64,000 nucleotides of DNA from Angiostrongylus vasorum (Eukaryota > Nematoda > Chromadorea > Rhabditida > Metastrongylidae), in the NCBI GenBank assembly GCA_018806985.1, contig JADANN010000047.1, positions 1-64,000 on the forward strand. Reading direction: 5' to 3'. The notes beneath the pieces are model-generated. The model ran no database searches. It was not told where the DNA came from and worked only from the letters and a program-made list of their open reading frames with translations. How positions within the stretch are numbered: position 1 is the stretch's first letter; the number at the start of each line of letters is the position of its first letter. A program made the translations under genes and the position numbers. Below, piece after piece: positions 45,590 through 57,632 of the stretch.

Positions 45590-45842
45590 AACCCCATCGC
45601 CAATAACTAATTCCAGGAAAAATAAATAGAAAAAACATTTTTTGCCTATTTATAGATTGTCCACAAATCCCTATCAATCCAATCGCTGAAAACATACCCG
45701 TTTTTTGCATCAGCTGCAGTATTAAAGGGTCTTCTGCTGGAAGATGAAATTTTTCCTCAGTGTGTAATATGTCAGAGGTAGGAGACATTCCACGGAATGC
45801 CATCGATAAGCGGCTCTTTGGTCATCGCTGTGAACAGTGATG
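45590..45842 (-). CDS. candidate exon, hydrophobic, unrecognised
   Basis: Minus frame with MSPTSDILHTEEKFHLPAED, LILQLMQKTGMFSAIGLIGI and an FLFIFPGISYW end; a possible acceptor 'gttcacag' lies near 45838, and gtatgt occurs internally after 'aaaacgg'. No family recognised. Confidence 0.25.
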
Positions 45843-46395
45843 TGAAAAGCGAATTTCGCTTTAATCTCATTGCATCTACCGAACTCTCCTAGATTTCCCA
45901 TCCCTTCAAACTTTTTTTTTAGGTGACACTCAAAAATTTTATCAAGGTATGCTTACGCATGATGAACAAAAATTTGCAAGAGTATTCCATGCTGCACAGC
46001 GAGAGCGGTGTGAATTTAAAAAATCTCACATTGACGTCTTCTTGGTTTCTGTCCGTTGTTTGCTATTCCACTCTCGTGACGTTAACCGGCATTCCTAGCA
46101 GATTGCTGAATGCAGCCTACTTCGTCATTTCAAGAGACGATCAGCTCTTTTGATTTCTGATTTTCGTCTTTGCTTTGTTTCCTTATTGAAAATGTCGCCT
46201 TTGTCTTCTACGTTAGTATTTTTATAATATGGAAAAAGTTAGTGGTAAAATAAAGATAGTCAATAACCGCAGCCAGGGATTCAGTGGCAGGCAATAGATC
46301 TTGTTTTTTAGAACGACAAAAATATCGATAAAATGGAAGATGAGTGAAAAGGGAGAACAGTGAAGATTTATGAATATAATCGAGATCATATTTAG

Positions 46396-46399
46396 TCCT
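46396..46399 (+). promoter_or_regulatory. candidate trans-splice acceptor before an ATG
   Basis: 'gatcatatttag' ends at 46395 and an ATG begins four bases later at 46400. Such short leaders are typical where nematode spliced leaders are added. No outron evidence beyond the motif. Confidence 0.35.
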
Positions 46400-46498
46400 A
46401 TGGGGGTGATGGACCGTCCTCTAACAATTTCTGGCGCCCCCAGCTCATCGCCTGGGCCATTGCAGGCTTTTCTACAACACGCCATGTCTGCTGTTCTC
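46400..46498 (+). CDS. probable first exon of the right-hand coiled-coil gene
   Basis: ATG at 46400, 33 codons, perfect donor CTC|gtaagt. Reads MGVMDRPLTISGAPSSSPGP, then LQAFLQHAMSAVL. Phase 0. It could join an exon at 48664 (AILLAWRILIFTSPERELE..) in phase, but the donor of that exon is weak. Membership in the 51-64 kb gene is inferred from strand and phase only. Confidence 0.4.
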
Positions 46499-47519
46499 GT
46501 AAGTGTCAAACAATGATTCGTTTTATTTCTACACAAAAAAAAACTAATGCTTGTTTGCATATGCCTATGTTGATGCAATTCTCACTCCATTTTGTTAGCA
46601 CTGCTTGCTTCCCTTAACACACAATTTCCCTCCATACATACGGAACACAACTTCAATCGTGTAATGAAAACATTTATTCGCTTCGACTTTTAATGAATAG
46701 CTTCATCGTTAGCCATCAGCTTCCACAAATTGCTCACTGCTTCCATCTTTCCGATGAGAGCGAAGAAAATCGTATTGCAGATATACAGACATAGATGGTC
46801 CGCGTATTGGTCACGGATGGAAATGATTTTAGTTTTTTGTCATGCTCTTTCGCTACATCGTCACCGCTTGAGCGGAATGCGTGACCGCTAATTTAGTCAT
46901 CGATTTCAAACCATACTCATCTCTCATCTTCTTAGCAACTATTAAGAAGGGAGATGTTTTATTTTAAGTATTACTGAGAAGTATACCTATAACTGAAAAC
47001 TACTTGTCGAATTTTTCCGACGAAAATAAGGATTGGAACCATTACCCTTGTTTTTTCTTGTGACCTTGCTTACAAAAACCTATGAAAGTCGTTTGTTATT
47101 CGGAACGAGAATGATGGGAAAATGAATTGAAACACCGGTGTTGAAAGTACTTCAAATATCGTTTCCATCCAAAAAGCTATTACAGAATGTTGATTGGTTC
47201 TCATAGAGACATTACTGACAATACAATGAATGATGTTCTCTTGATTCTACCAGCTTGAATGTCCTGTTGTTGGTGATGAATTCGAAAATATGACTAGAAT
47301 TCCATTCATTTTGTTTGCAGTTCGCGCTTAAGCTTTTCGTAAACGTTAGAAATCTGCTGTGCGAAAGACTACTGACGTTAGAGTCATCAATCTGGAAGTG
47401 TAATTAGATGGATAATTAGTTTCACAATATGGATTTTCTGTTAAAATCATCACTGGACAAATTGTTAATGTGTTCTTAATAAAATGACACGAGTTCGTCT
47501 ATTAAAATATTTCTTCCAC

Positions 47520-48175
47520 AGTGATTAATGTGTCGACGGATTTCTCCTTCTTCAGAGTCTGGAAAAGATTACACTGTTACGTAATCTACTTAGCCAAGTA
47601 CTCTAGAATCCAATTAAACAGAAGACACCCACCTTTTCCTTTAGTCTACTTGGTAAATAAAGGGAAAAACTACTAGCGCACACAGTTTACATAGGATGAG
47701 GAATGTACGTGCATTACCCAAGAAAAATCGACAAGGTGTGAGATGAGAGAAAACGCACGATTGCAAGGCATTCCTCTCTGCGGTTCATCTTTGGGTTTTC
47801 GAGTTCATTCAAAACGTCTCAAGATTTCTGTCCGCCAATACTTCGGATTCTTGTGTGTGGAGTGAAAAATTTGTTTCGGAATCTTTTTGTGCTATGTTTT
47901 CGTATCCTATGCGCATCTAGTGTAATGCTTTGTACGTCTTCATGTTTCCCACCTAGGTATTTTTTTTCATGTGTACACAATTTGACCTATCTTTTCGCCA
48001 ATGTATTCGTGTCTGTAAGAGACCAGGTACTCGACACCCATACTCATGTAATCACTGTCATCAGCTTTTCAGAAAATATCGCAGTTTTCTTATTGTGAAT
48101 AGACGCTCGTACAAGCGGTTACGAACCAACTGCAACTGTCAAGATTTTGGGGCAATTAAATGACTGTTACATATC
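47520..48175 (-). mobile_element. Penelope-like element fragment
   Basis: Minus-strand matches to the PLE: GIY-YIG region at about 47980-48120, 3' coding end at 47740-47830 ('gatgaaccgcagagaggaat'), then the flanking repeat at 47524-47600 ('cggatttctccttcttcag'). The plus-strand frames here are shadows of it. Many indels. Confidence 0.75.
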
Positions 48176-48299
48176 GAACAATGCTTTTCAGACATCGCTT
48201 TGTAGTTGTTTCTACTTCATTTCAAATATAGAGCTAACTAGACGAGACCACATTTCCAGTAAGCTTGTCGTCTTAAGGCGTGGCTTTTTGCTTAAACCT

Positions 48300-48588
48300 A
48301 GGGCGTGTCTAGGGTAGTTAGAGGGTACGTTGTAATACGCACTCTACCGATCTCTGGTTCGATCCAGTGCCCTGCGTTTACGATGCATCACAGTCTGTAA
48401 GGTTGGGAAATTGATGACTAACTTGACTAAGAGAGTGAAAACTCCGATCGGATATAGAGGTAGAAGAGCGATAGTCATTGCATAGGCCAGATATGCATTC
48501 AATCGACGCCTAATGATGTCGAATGCATGGCGCATCCCTTATGGATTGATCAACGCCAAACGCTTTGTCCTTTACCCTATTATGAACA
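48300..48588 (+). repeat. family A tRNA-derived SINE
   Basis: Plus copy with altered head ('gggcgtgtctagggtagtta') and B box 'ggttcgatcc'; the body ends 'aatgcatggcgcatccctta' and the tail 'tttgtcctttaccctatt'. Confidence 0.75.
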
Positions 48589-48663
48589 ACGTCGCGTCTT
48601 TTATCAAGAATGCATTGAGTTGTTGTAATAATGTGTTTTATATGTTATCTCTATCCATTTCAG

Positions 48664-48740
48664 GCGATTTTATTGGCTTGGCGTATTTTGATATTCACAT
48701 CGCCCGAGCGGGAGCTGGAAGCGCTAAGCGAGGAGGAATC
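48664..48740 (+). CDS. tentative exon between 46.4 and 51.1 kb
   Basis: After acceptor 'atccatttcag' the frame reads AILLAWRILIFTSPERELE, then ALSEEESSS. A phase-2 end at 48740 would connect to 51081, but the donor gtcgtc is poor. The acidic S/E text resembles the following exons. Confidence 0.3.
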
Positions 48741-49490
48741 GTCGTCAGCGGTCGGTTCACCACTTGTCGGATGCTTCATATTGAGGCACATTAGTAGCTA
48801 GGAAACATTAAAATTTTGGGAATGCAAAAGATGTTTGTAAAAGCGAAGGAGCCAATGAAAAAGAATAAACCAAATGGAATTTAAAAAGTGAAAATGGTCC
48901 TTCAAATAGAAAGGAAAGCTTTTCAAAAGCATTTCAATTGCCTGGGTTGTATATTAAAATGTGAGTTTTCGGTGAGTTGGAACTGTTTACGATCTTACTT
49001 CATCAATGTTTATTAAATTTGAATGCCAAGGTAAATTTTGACTTCAATATGCAAATATAATTCAGGTTGCATCTAAAAACGGAAAACCGTGAGGAAGTAG
49101 AAATCAATAGCGGCAGACCATTCCAAGTGTAAATAGAAATGAGTATCTATAATTGAAAAATCCATCTTTTTGACTGATGTTTAATGAGCAGAACTGGAAA
49201 TATGAGTCAAGAAAAAAATCAAAACGGTCGCCGAAATTGTGTGTTTTAGAAAGGGACGTAGCTCTCTTTAAAATCACTATGGTTGAAATTTGCCATATTT
49301 CAAGACCAACCATGTCCTCAAGTTTCTGATAAGAACACCATTCTGACTGTAGAGCTTGTGGATCCACTGAGTTAAAAAATCAGCTTTCCTTTGAGACGAC
49401 TACAACAATGCTCGTTTTAAGTGGAATGTGACCACTCCACACTATTCCGAAATGGGAAAGGAATTTGACAAAATTATGTAGATACCCTTT

Positions 49491-49869
49491 CACCGGTTTA
49501 CCTCCTTACGTCGCTGGGAGGTATTCCTGGGTGTCGGACTGTGATGTACAGCGGAGGGATTCGTCCCAGCAGCAAAATCTCCGATGTTGAGAAAGAGTCC
49601 GGCGTTTCCATCAGGAAGCCCAGCTAAGATTAGAACAATGTCAGGATCCACCACCGTCCTGGCACCAAACTAGTCGCATGGTGATGAATCTCCCTCACTC
49701 CACAAGGGCTGCGACTGCATGTGGAGGTGACGACCTGGGGCAGACTTTGGCCTAGCTGATCTCAGAACTCCAGGGAATTACAATGGCTAATCCAGCAAAG
49801 CTCCGAAAAAATGGAAATTATGCTGGGACCCGCACAGCCAGTGAAGAGGGGCTACCCAAGCATCCAAGT
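49491..49869 (-). repeat. family B repeat
   Basis: Minus copy, 'caccggtttacctccttacg' to 'ctacccaagcatccaagta'. Confidence 0.9.
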
Positions 49870-50179
49870 AATTATGTAGGTACTGAACTATATCTACCTT
49901 GGTTTAATTAATGGCTAAATTTGATGAATGGTTGAATTTAAAGGGTGGGGAAATCCACGTATTCACTTTTTTGAGGGCATAAAAGCTTTGAGCATGGGCT
50001 GGATTAGGATTGGACAAGTTTCTTCCTTTAAAAGTAATTTCCTCGTTGCAGTAAGTGACATTAACAAAAGCGAAATTTAGGTTGATAATGTGTTCGAACT
50101 TTCGGAAACCAATTCAAAGATGTACGCTCCTTGCTGTCTTCGATAGGTTGAGTAACTGAAAATATTGCGACATACTCAC

Positions 50180-50350
50180 GCGATTTTCAAGTACTTGTGA
50201 ATGATGGATGGAGATGGTAGCAGTGTGAGAGGCGCGTGCGCGGTGACCCTCCATTGGCTGGCGGATCACTCGAGTGACTACTGCCAAGACTCTCCGTTCT
50301 CGCAACCGGCGCTTTCCATTCAGACTCGCCTTCCAAACTGCACTCGATTG
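50180..50350 (-). CDS. candidate minus-strand exon
   Basis: Strong acceptor (tctttttttcccag) and donor (CGC|gtgagt) bound 57 codons. One minus frame is basic (GKRRLRERRVLAVVTRV); another reads ECSLEGESEWKAPVARTES, then SHSSDPPANGGSPRTR and stops just before the donor. A plus frame is open here too. It lies within the presumed span of the plus-strand gene; no partner exon was found. Confidence 0.4.
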
Positions 50351-51080
50351 CTGGGAAAAAAAGAAGATCTCGTCTGTTCTGATTATCTTAATATTTGTAA
50401 CGAATTCCGTCAACTGTAATACGGGTTCGGATTCTCGACAACAGATGTTTTTTTGACTCGACACTTGTTAGTGTACTTCTACTTCAAGCAGAATTTTCGG
50501 CAAACTTAGTTTTACGCTTAGGTAGTTAAGGTTCAGTTTGCGCAGTTTTGCAGACAGTGGAATATTTCGCTAGTAACTGCATAATTTTCATATTCTACTC
50601 TTTGCTTGAATCACTGAGCCGTGTATCAAAATCGATACGATTTGGACCACACTACGGCAATAAACAATATATCAACGTACAACCACTCTACTTAACAAAT
50701 CTAGTGAGATTTCCTAATTACTTTTACGATGACCCGCAGTTGTAAATGTCGTTTCGACATGGAGCATTTTTCAGCCTTAAAATTTGCCTACCAGCCTCTA
50801 CATCACTTCAAAGAGGTCGAGGCGCAACAATCAAATGCTCTAGTTGTGAATTGACTTTTTGACCTTGACAGTTTAGATGAAAGAGACTGTTTACAATGGA
50901 TCTACATTCCTCTTTTAGAGTGCCATTAACACTGTTTTTGCGTTTCAATATCCCTTACATTAATAGAAATATTTTAGCAACACTAAGCACATAGGAATCC
51001 CACAAGCGGGTCTCTCGATCCAGTTGAGTGTCGTTGCTTGTTGGCTATCAGGGCAAACACTAACGTCTTTCTGTCAACAG

Positions 51081-54000
51081 TGAGTACCGTGAATGTGGAA
51101 TGTCGTTGCAGATGTTGCAGCAGCAAGTAGGTCCAACGTCGGTAGTATCGCTGCTATCGACGGACAACCTCCCCGAATCCTCCGGCGAGGAACTGGACGG
51201 GCGACCTCCGCCTCTTTCGCTACTGCTGCAACAACCTGCAATTCCATCTTTTTTGGATACAATAAACGAGGTGAGATTCTGTGCCAGAAACGCACCATAT
51301 GCCATACCACATCACTAATGAGAGTGTGAATGTGGAACGCTATTGCTTAGTCTCTAACCTTGATCGTTCTGAAGTAAATCCAAATGTTCAGACGTGAATG
51401 AAAGTGTTGGCTGCATCTTTTTGTCCACTGTCTTCACAGTTCTTTTCCTAAATTTTAGTGAAACAAGAAAAGCAAGAAAAGTAATTGACAAACGACTGAT
51501 ATTCGCAGCTAAAACATCAAGAATTTTACAAACAACGGTTTGCCGCGGGCTAGAAATGTATCAAGTCAAAGGTTTTATCCTTCCAGACAGGTCTGGGCCA
51601 ATTTGCCTAATTAGAACGAATAAGTGACTTGCTGAGCTCAAGGTACGCGATTGAACCAACGACTAATCCAATGTATACTGCAGGGCACCTCCAAGCATTG
51701 TGCCACACTAGCCTATTGCTCTTGTGTAACACTGAGCACAGTTATGAAAAGAGGAAAGGTTTTCACGAACTATAAACTGGAATTCAGATACGTATACTGA
51801 AAATGGGATCCTAATATGCGATAGTTAGACCGAAGCAAAATATCTTCGCACCATCAGCACCATCATCGGTGTTCTGAAAATACTTTGTTGTTGGTCTTAC
51901 TGAATAAAAATTTATTGCGTTAACACAGTGTATCATTGATAACGATACCAAGTAGTAGAAGGTCTCGACCTCGTTTCGGAGAGCACGCGGCATTCATAGA
52001 GGAATGCTCAGCACCCATGTATGTGCGCTGACCTTCTACTATTGACCTCTTATGAGGCTCACACTCACCGAGTCTCACCTCTATCTCCCCGTTCTATTTA
52101 TGCACCAACAAATCTGCCACACTTCGTACTCAATGGCATCTGATGCTCATAGGCATTATCTATTGAATAGAACTCTGTTTCGGTACATTCCAGCCTAAAA
52201 TTTGATTCTCCATGTCCTGAAGCTGGATTTGAATGAAATCTTCAGTGGTTCCGTGAAGTGCATTCTAGGACACATGTCACTTCTGGGAACGCTTAAATGT
52301 CCGCTTTAAATTAGTAGAGTGGCTCAATGTCCCACACGGAAATCTTATGTCAAATTTCAGTGTTTTAAGCAATATTAGAGCCAGCAACATATGCATAAGC
52401 TTGATTTCACTCACGATTTTACGAACTTTGGAAGGACACATTTTTGCAGGTGTTCTCAAAAAATGATAAATCCTCTTCAAAACATATTTTTTTTTAATGT
52501 TTGGCAATTATCCAGGACATCAATAGAGAACGAGTTTCGCTCTTGCAATGTTCCTGAAAACATTGTAATTTCAATTATGACTTCAGGAAGAATCAGACGA
52601 TTTGCGCTCGTTGAGTAGCGTTTCTTTCGCATCACCGAATACCGTTTTCACTAGAACACTATCACCCGAACGAGTTGATTCTCTTCGGACAACGTCATCT
52701 ATACTATCGGACTCTGACTATCTTTCATCAATTGCTAAGAGTCCACAGGTACTTGTTACAGATAGCATTTCTAGGCACCATAGACTAAATTTCTTCCGCA
52801 AGCACGGTAGCATTGACTTTTAAAGAAATTTTTTAGAGGAATTAGAATTAAAAGTTTCAGGAGTTTCGAGACTCGTTCACCGAGTCCCGCAAAAATATTG
52901 CTATTGTACCTGCTGTCACCGGAAACACGGGTGCAACTTCAAGAGAAGATACACAAGGTCTTCTAAAAGAACTTGCACGTCTGGGGAAGGATACCCAGGT
53001 GATTCACCCATCACTAATGTTCACGTATTGCAATAACAACACCTACACTAAACATCCTACTTCGCATAGTTTCGTTACTTTCTCTTTCGAAGTTCAACTA
53101 TAGAAGTCCTCATGCTCGCAAATTATGCCCTATGCATAAGTAAATCATTTGTGTGGTCTATCAAAGATGGAATCGTGAAGAAATATTTGTTATTTTTTAC
53201 ATTATGCATTGCATTACTATTTACATCATTTTTTTACATTTACATCATACATTTTGTACACTTTATTAACTTATGGGTTCCAGTTCCAATATGGAACTGA
53301 GGAATCGTCTGTCAGCCAAATTTAGATATTTTCTGTTTCTGTAATTTTACCCAGTATTCATCATAACGTATTGTTCCATTTAATGATTCAACAGCGTAGA
53401 CTCGTAATTGCGTACTCATTTAAATGACACTGGCATTGCATTGTCGCAAATCTGAATTTCTAGTCATTGTGTCGTTTAGAATCTTTAGAACGAATTTCAT
53501 TAATTTTAAGATTCGATCGATAAGTGGAGTTGAGGTACGCACATCGAATTCTGGAAAACGATCGATAATATCACAGGTTGCGAGGGAGATGAGTCATGAG
53601 CTCGACATTCCAATGATGGACGAAGTACGTTGGCAAACCACTGAAAAACGAACTGTTGAGATAGGCGGAGCGAGTCGTTTTTTCGGTAGAGATTGTGGCA
53701 AAAGGAATGTCTATGATGAACTAGATGGGAAGTGAAATATCATATTTTCATCACTTCCTTCTTGTTCTCTAAGTTCAAACGGCAATGAAATCGTGAGCGG
53801 ATTTCATCAGTTATAGTTGCTACGTACAGTCGTTAGGTTGGCGCCACTGCAACTAACGCATCGCACAGCGGGAGAACAACACAAGGAATCGCAATCAGTG
53901 CAAAATTTGAGATCATTCAACACATCTCTTTATCCTCGCACTAAGGAATTCAGAGAATTATAATGTCGTTTGAATATCCTGTTAATAGAATTCTTCTTGG

Positions 54001-57000
54001 AACACATAAAGCGCGAACAAGAGGCTCGAAAAAACTTCGACGATAAGGAATCACGTAGTAGGTGAAGAATAATGTGACACATGAAACGACATTAATATTA
54101 TCCATATCACTGCGCTGAAATCGTCTTACAATTATGAAAACGGAGGAGATAAGACTAGTTCCTAACAATCGCGAATAGAAGACTCTGATCAATAAGTGTT
54201 GGGACGTGATCCTTTTTGCTCCAAGGGCGCCTCATTCCGACCGAAAAACGCTGCATTACGAAGCAACGAGAGCAATCGGATACTGTTTACACAGGTACTG
54301 TTCCATTCCCATGATTGTCAATTCAAGACGTGGCATTGTTGGGCTATCCAGCTCTCAGATGATTCATTGTGGCACGGTTCACGCACCACGTCTCACGTCC
54401 CTGTCGCACATAAGTACAGACAGCATCGCAAAACTATCTCTGAATTTCATACCAACCACACTGCTCTGTGTTTTTTATTCGCCACTGCAGAAGGTTTCGA
54501 ACACTGTTTACTTCCTGATAGGGTCAAATACCCTGAGTTATCAGTCCTTGTTTATGTTATATGATAATTTCGTGTATATATACGTTGGTGTGCATAGTCC
54601 GCTCATTTGTTCTTACTGGTGTGTTCCAGCACGGCGACGCCGACAGAGAACAGGAAGAAGAAATTGTTTACGGTGATCAGCAAAGCAATCAAATAATGTA
54701 AGGTTTCTCTAAGCATTGTTCCAATAGTATTCAAATTGAGTACGACTCAGAACAACAACCTAGTTTCGTTGAATTTCCGAGATAACCAGTCGATAATGCA
54801 CAACATGTGCACTCGGAGTGCAGATAAATATGTTTTTTGCGTCGTAGAAAAAACTCGCCTGATCACGGTGCTTTCTATACACAGTGAATGCTTGAATATG
54901 CGCTTATGCGTGATTCTTCAATGTGCTTTGACACATCGGGGAGAGCTCGTGGTGATGGGAATTAAATAGTTGTAGGTAGGTCGTACAGTATGGCATAGCA
55001 TGTAGGCAATTCGAAACGTGATTCGTATGGGTCCCACCCCTCCGACCGGCCGCTACACGAGATAATATCTTTGGTTGGGCACCGCTGTGCCACGGTCAGC
55101 ATTCCGTTATTGCTACTTCCATGATTTCATTGGCATATGGACCTTTCATTGGAAAAAATTTTCATTTTTCCATGGGAACAGTGGTCACATCCCTTCCAAT
55201 CACATAGGCGCTATTTTCTCCTGTTTTTTTTTCAGCTAGGTCATATTGAATTGTCCGGTACACTGTCTCAGCGTTGAGCGCGGCGGCGCTGCTGTTTGCT
55301 TAGTCTTCCGTCGCGTTTTAGTCCTCATTGTTTGTACGCCAATTCAGCACTGATAACCGCACAAGGCTTTTACGTTCCACCACCACTACAACAAAGTGAT
55401 AATGACTTCAAATTCCTTGACTCAAGACCCTGGGTGGCATTCATCAGTTCTCTGAAAGTTTTTAAACTGCTTAACAAGAAAATCGGCTGCATTACACGGT
55501 ACGACTGAGTTGTACAGATTTGTCGCCCTGCTAATCATTGTGATAAGCGTCCGCTGGTTAGTCTAGACATCCGAAGCTCTAGACATTTTAGCATGTGGGC
55601 TCTGTCAAGCGTCTAAAATCGGACGTTTTCATATTCATCAGTGGAAACGATACATTTCGGTTGATATCAAAAAATTTCATTTATGCATTCACATCTATAT
55701 ATATTGTAGGGAAGATAGTTCATCACTGAAATCGGCTTCCATCACCTTAAACAGTACAAAGGACAATTTACTAGATGTGTCCATCACATCCAATCCAACT
55801 GTTGAAGAGAAACCGACTATGGAAAGCACCATGTAAGTCCGAATTCGCTTACTTCAAAAGGTCTACAAAATTTCGTATTTTATGAGGATGATCTACTAGG
55901 TGTTTATAGATCTACACTGACTTTACCTTCACTACTGACTTACTGTTGCCAAATGTTAGGATAGGAAAGACTTTTGAAGCGAAGCTATTCATTTCGATAG
56001 CGCTCTGATATGCTGCGTAATACTTCTGCATCTTGTGCTGCCTGCTTTATCTTTATCTTATCAGTTGTACAAATGATTGAGCTTATTTGATTAGTAACCT
56101 ATCTGTTGTGCTATTCTCGTATAAAATTACACTTCGTGTTCGGTTTTTAAACATTTCTGGGATCGGTTTATGACCGTGGAGGAAAAAAACTTAGGGAACC
56201 CGAAGAAAAAATTGACTTTATAAAATTGACCATTTAACATCGTTATATCATTTAGAATATTCGTTAACAAAACTGGTCCTTGAGTCTTATTCTCCTCTTT
56301 AGATGCTTAGACAAATTCAGTTTACAAATGTTTAATGACTTAGTGTATCCGATTAAACTTCGATGCACACTTATAAATACGTACATACATACAGATCTTT
56401 CGCTAATGTTCCCTGTAATCCTGCTAATCGTCAAATGATTTGAGAGAGTACTGGTAAAATTTCCACTTGCACCAACGCTAGAGCTGCACTTTGGGCTAGT
56501 ACCACATTTATTACGTGGCTTTAATCATTTCTGTTCACTACGATAAGGTGGGTAACGGGACCTCACATTGCTTTGTAGTGCTATAAGCTTATTGTTAACT
56601 AGGCGAAGCTCAAAATGCTGAAGTAATTTCCAGCTTAGGTGATTTTGTTTGGTGACTGAAACAGTCCTACTTCACAGTTCGCATCCAATTGTCAGGAGCG
56701 CTCGAAGTCGCGATGAGGCAGTAAACCATTTCGGTCGTTCTTACGTTACACCCAGTATCAAAAAAAAACTCTGCAATCACGACCTCCATGGCCGGACTTT
56801 TTCGCGGCTTCCCAAAAACTTCGTTGGATCGTCCTATGTTAGACCTCATTAAACGTATGTGTGAACGTATAAGATGATGATGAATTCTACAATATCCCAC
56901 ACCACTTGAAGTCACTTTTTCATGGAGCCTTAGTCTGCGCTGAAATTCCTCAAAATTTTAGTACTCCCGTTCTCTAGTAAAAAGTACTTGGTTTTTCTAG

Positions 57001-57586
57001 TTCGCTAATCCCAGTATTCGTGCTAAGGAATGGCGGAGGAAATTTTTTACGGTATTTTTCCAATGTTATTGTCATATCATTCTGCAATCTTTATTTCTGT
57101 TATCTGTTATCCTATTACCACTCTGTACTTTCTATATTGCCAGACTGGATGATTTAAATCGTCGTTCACTTCCTCACGATCTTCCACTTCCACCTCCAGA
57201 TCTTCCATCACATATTGGGAGTTCTACTTCGTCATCCTCACCACGTACATTCGAGGTTTACATATCTTTGCGAGTTCATTTTCTGAAGTTTCCATTTTCC
57301 TTGTCACTTTCTGTGCTTTATTCTATAATTATTTCAAAGTCAATAGCAGTTTAGCAGCAGTGCCAGCTATAAAGTCTTTGTTCAGACGCAGCATTTGAAT
57401 CGCGTGCCCGAACCACCACAACTTGCGCAAACGAAGGTCGTTTCGCAGACGCCTATTTTTGCTTCTGTAATGAGCGGATCAGGGAAGACGTTTATGTCGA
57501 GCTACGATAGATCCGGTACGTTCTTTCAGTACTGTATTGTACAATTAATAGGTGATCTAAATCTGGGAATCCTTATGGACATCGCG

Positions 57587-57632
<46 letters not shown>

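Noticed and set aside
47853..48163. Plus frames of 64-81 codons
   Set aside because: They are antisense to the PLE fragment at 47.5-48.2 kb.
51060..51310. Minus-strand 81- and 78-codon frames, Ser/Gly/Arg-rich
   Set aside because: They are shadows of the plus exon at 51081-51270, which has a consensus donor and phase agreement with 52587.
56690..56730. Possible eleventh family B copy ('gcgatgaggcagtaaacca')
   Set aside because: Only about 30 bp match the B 3' end, too short to separate from chance.
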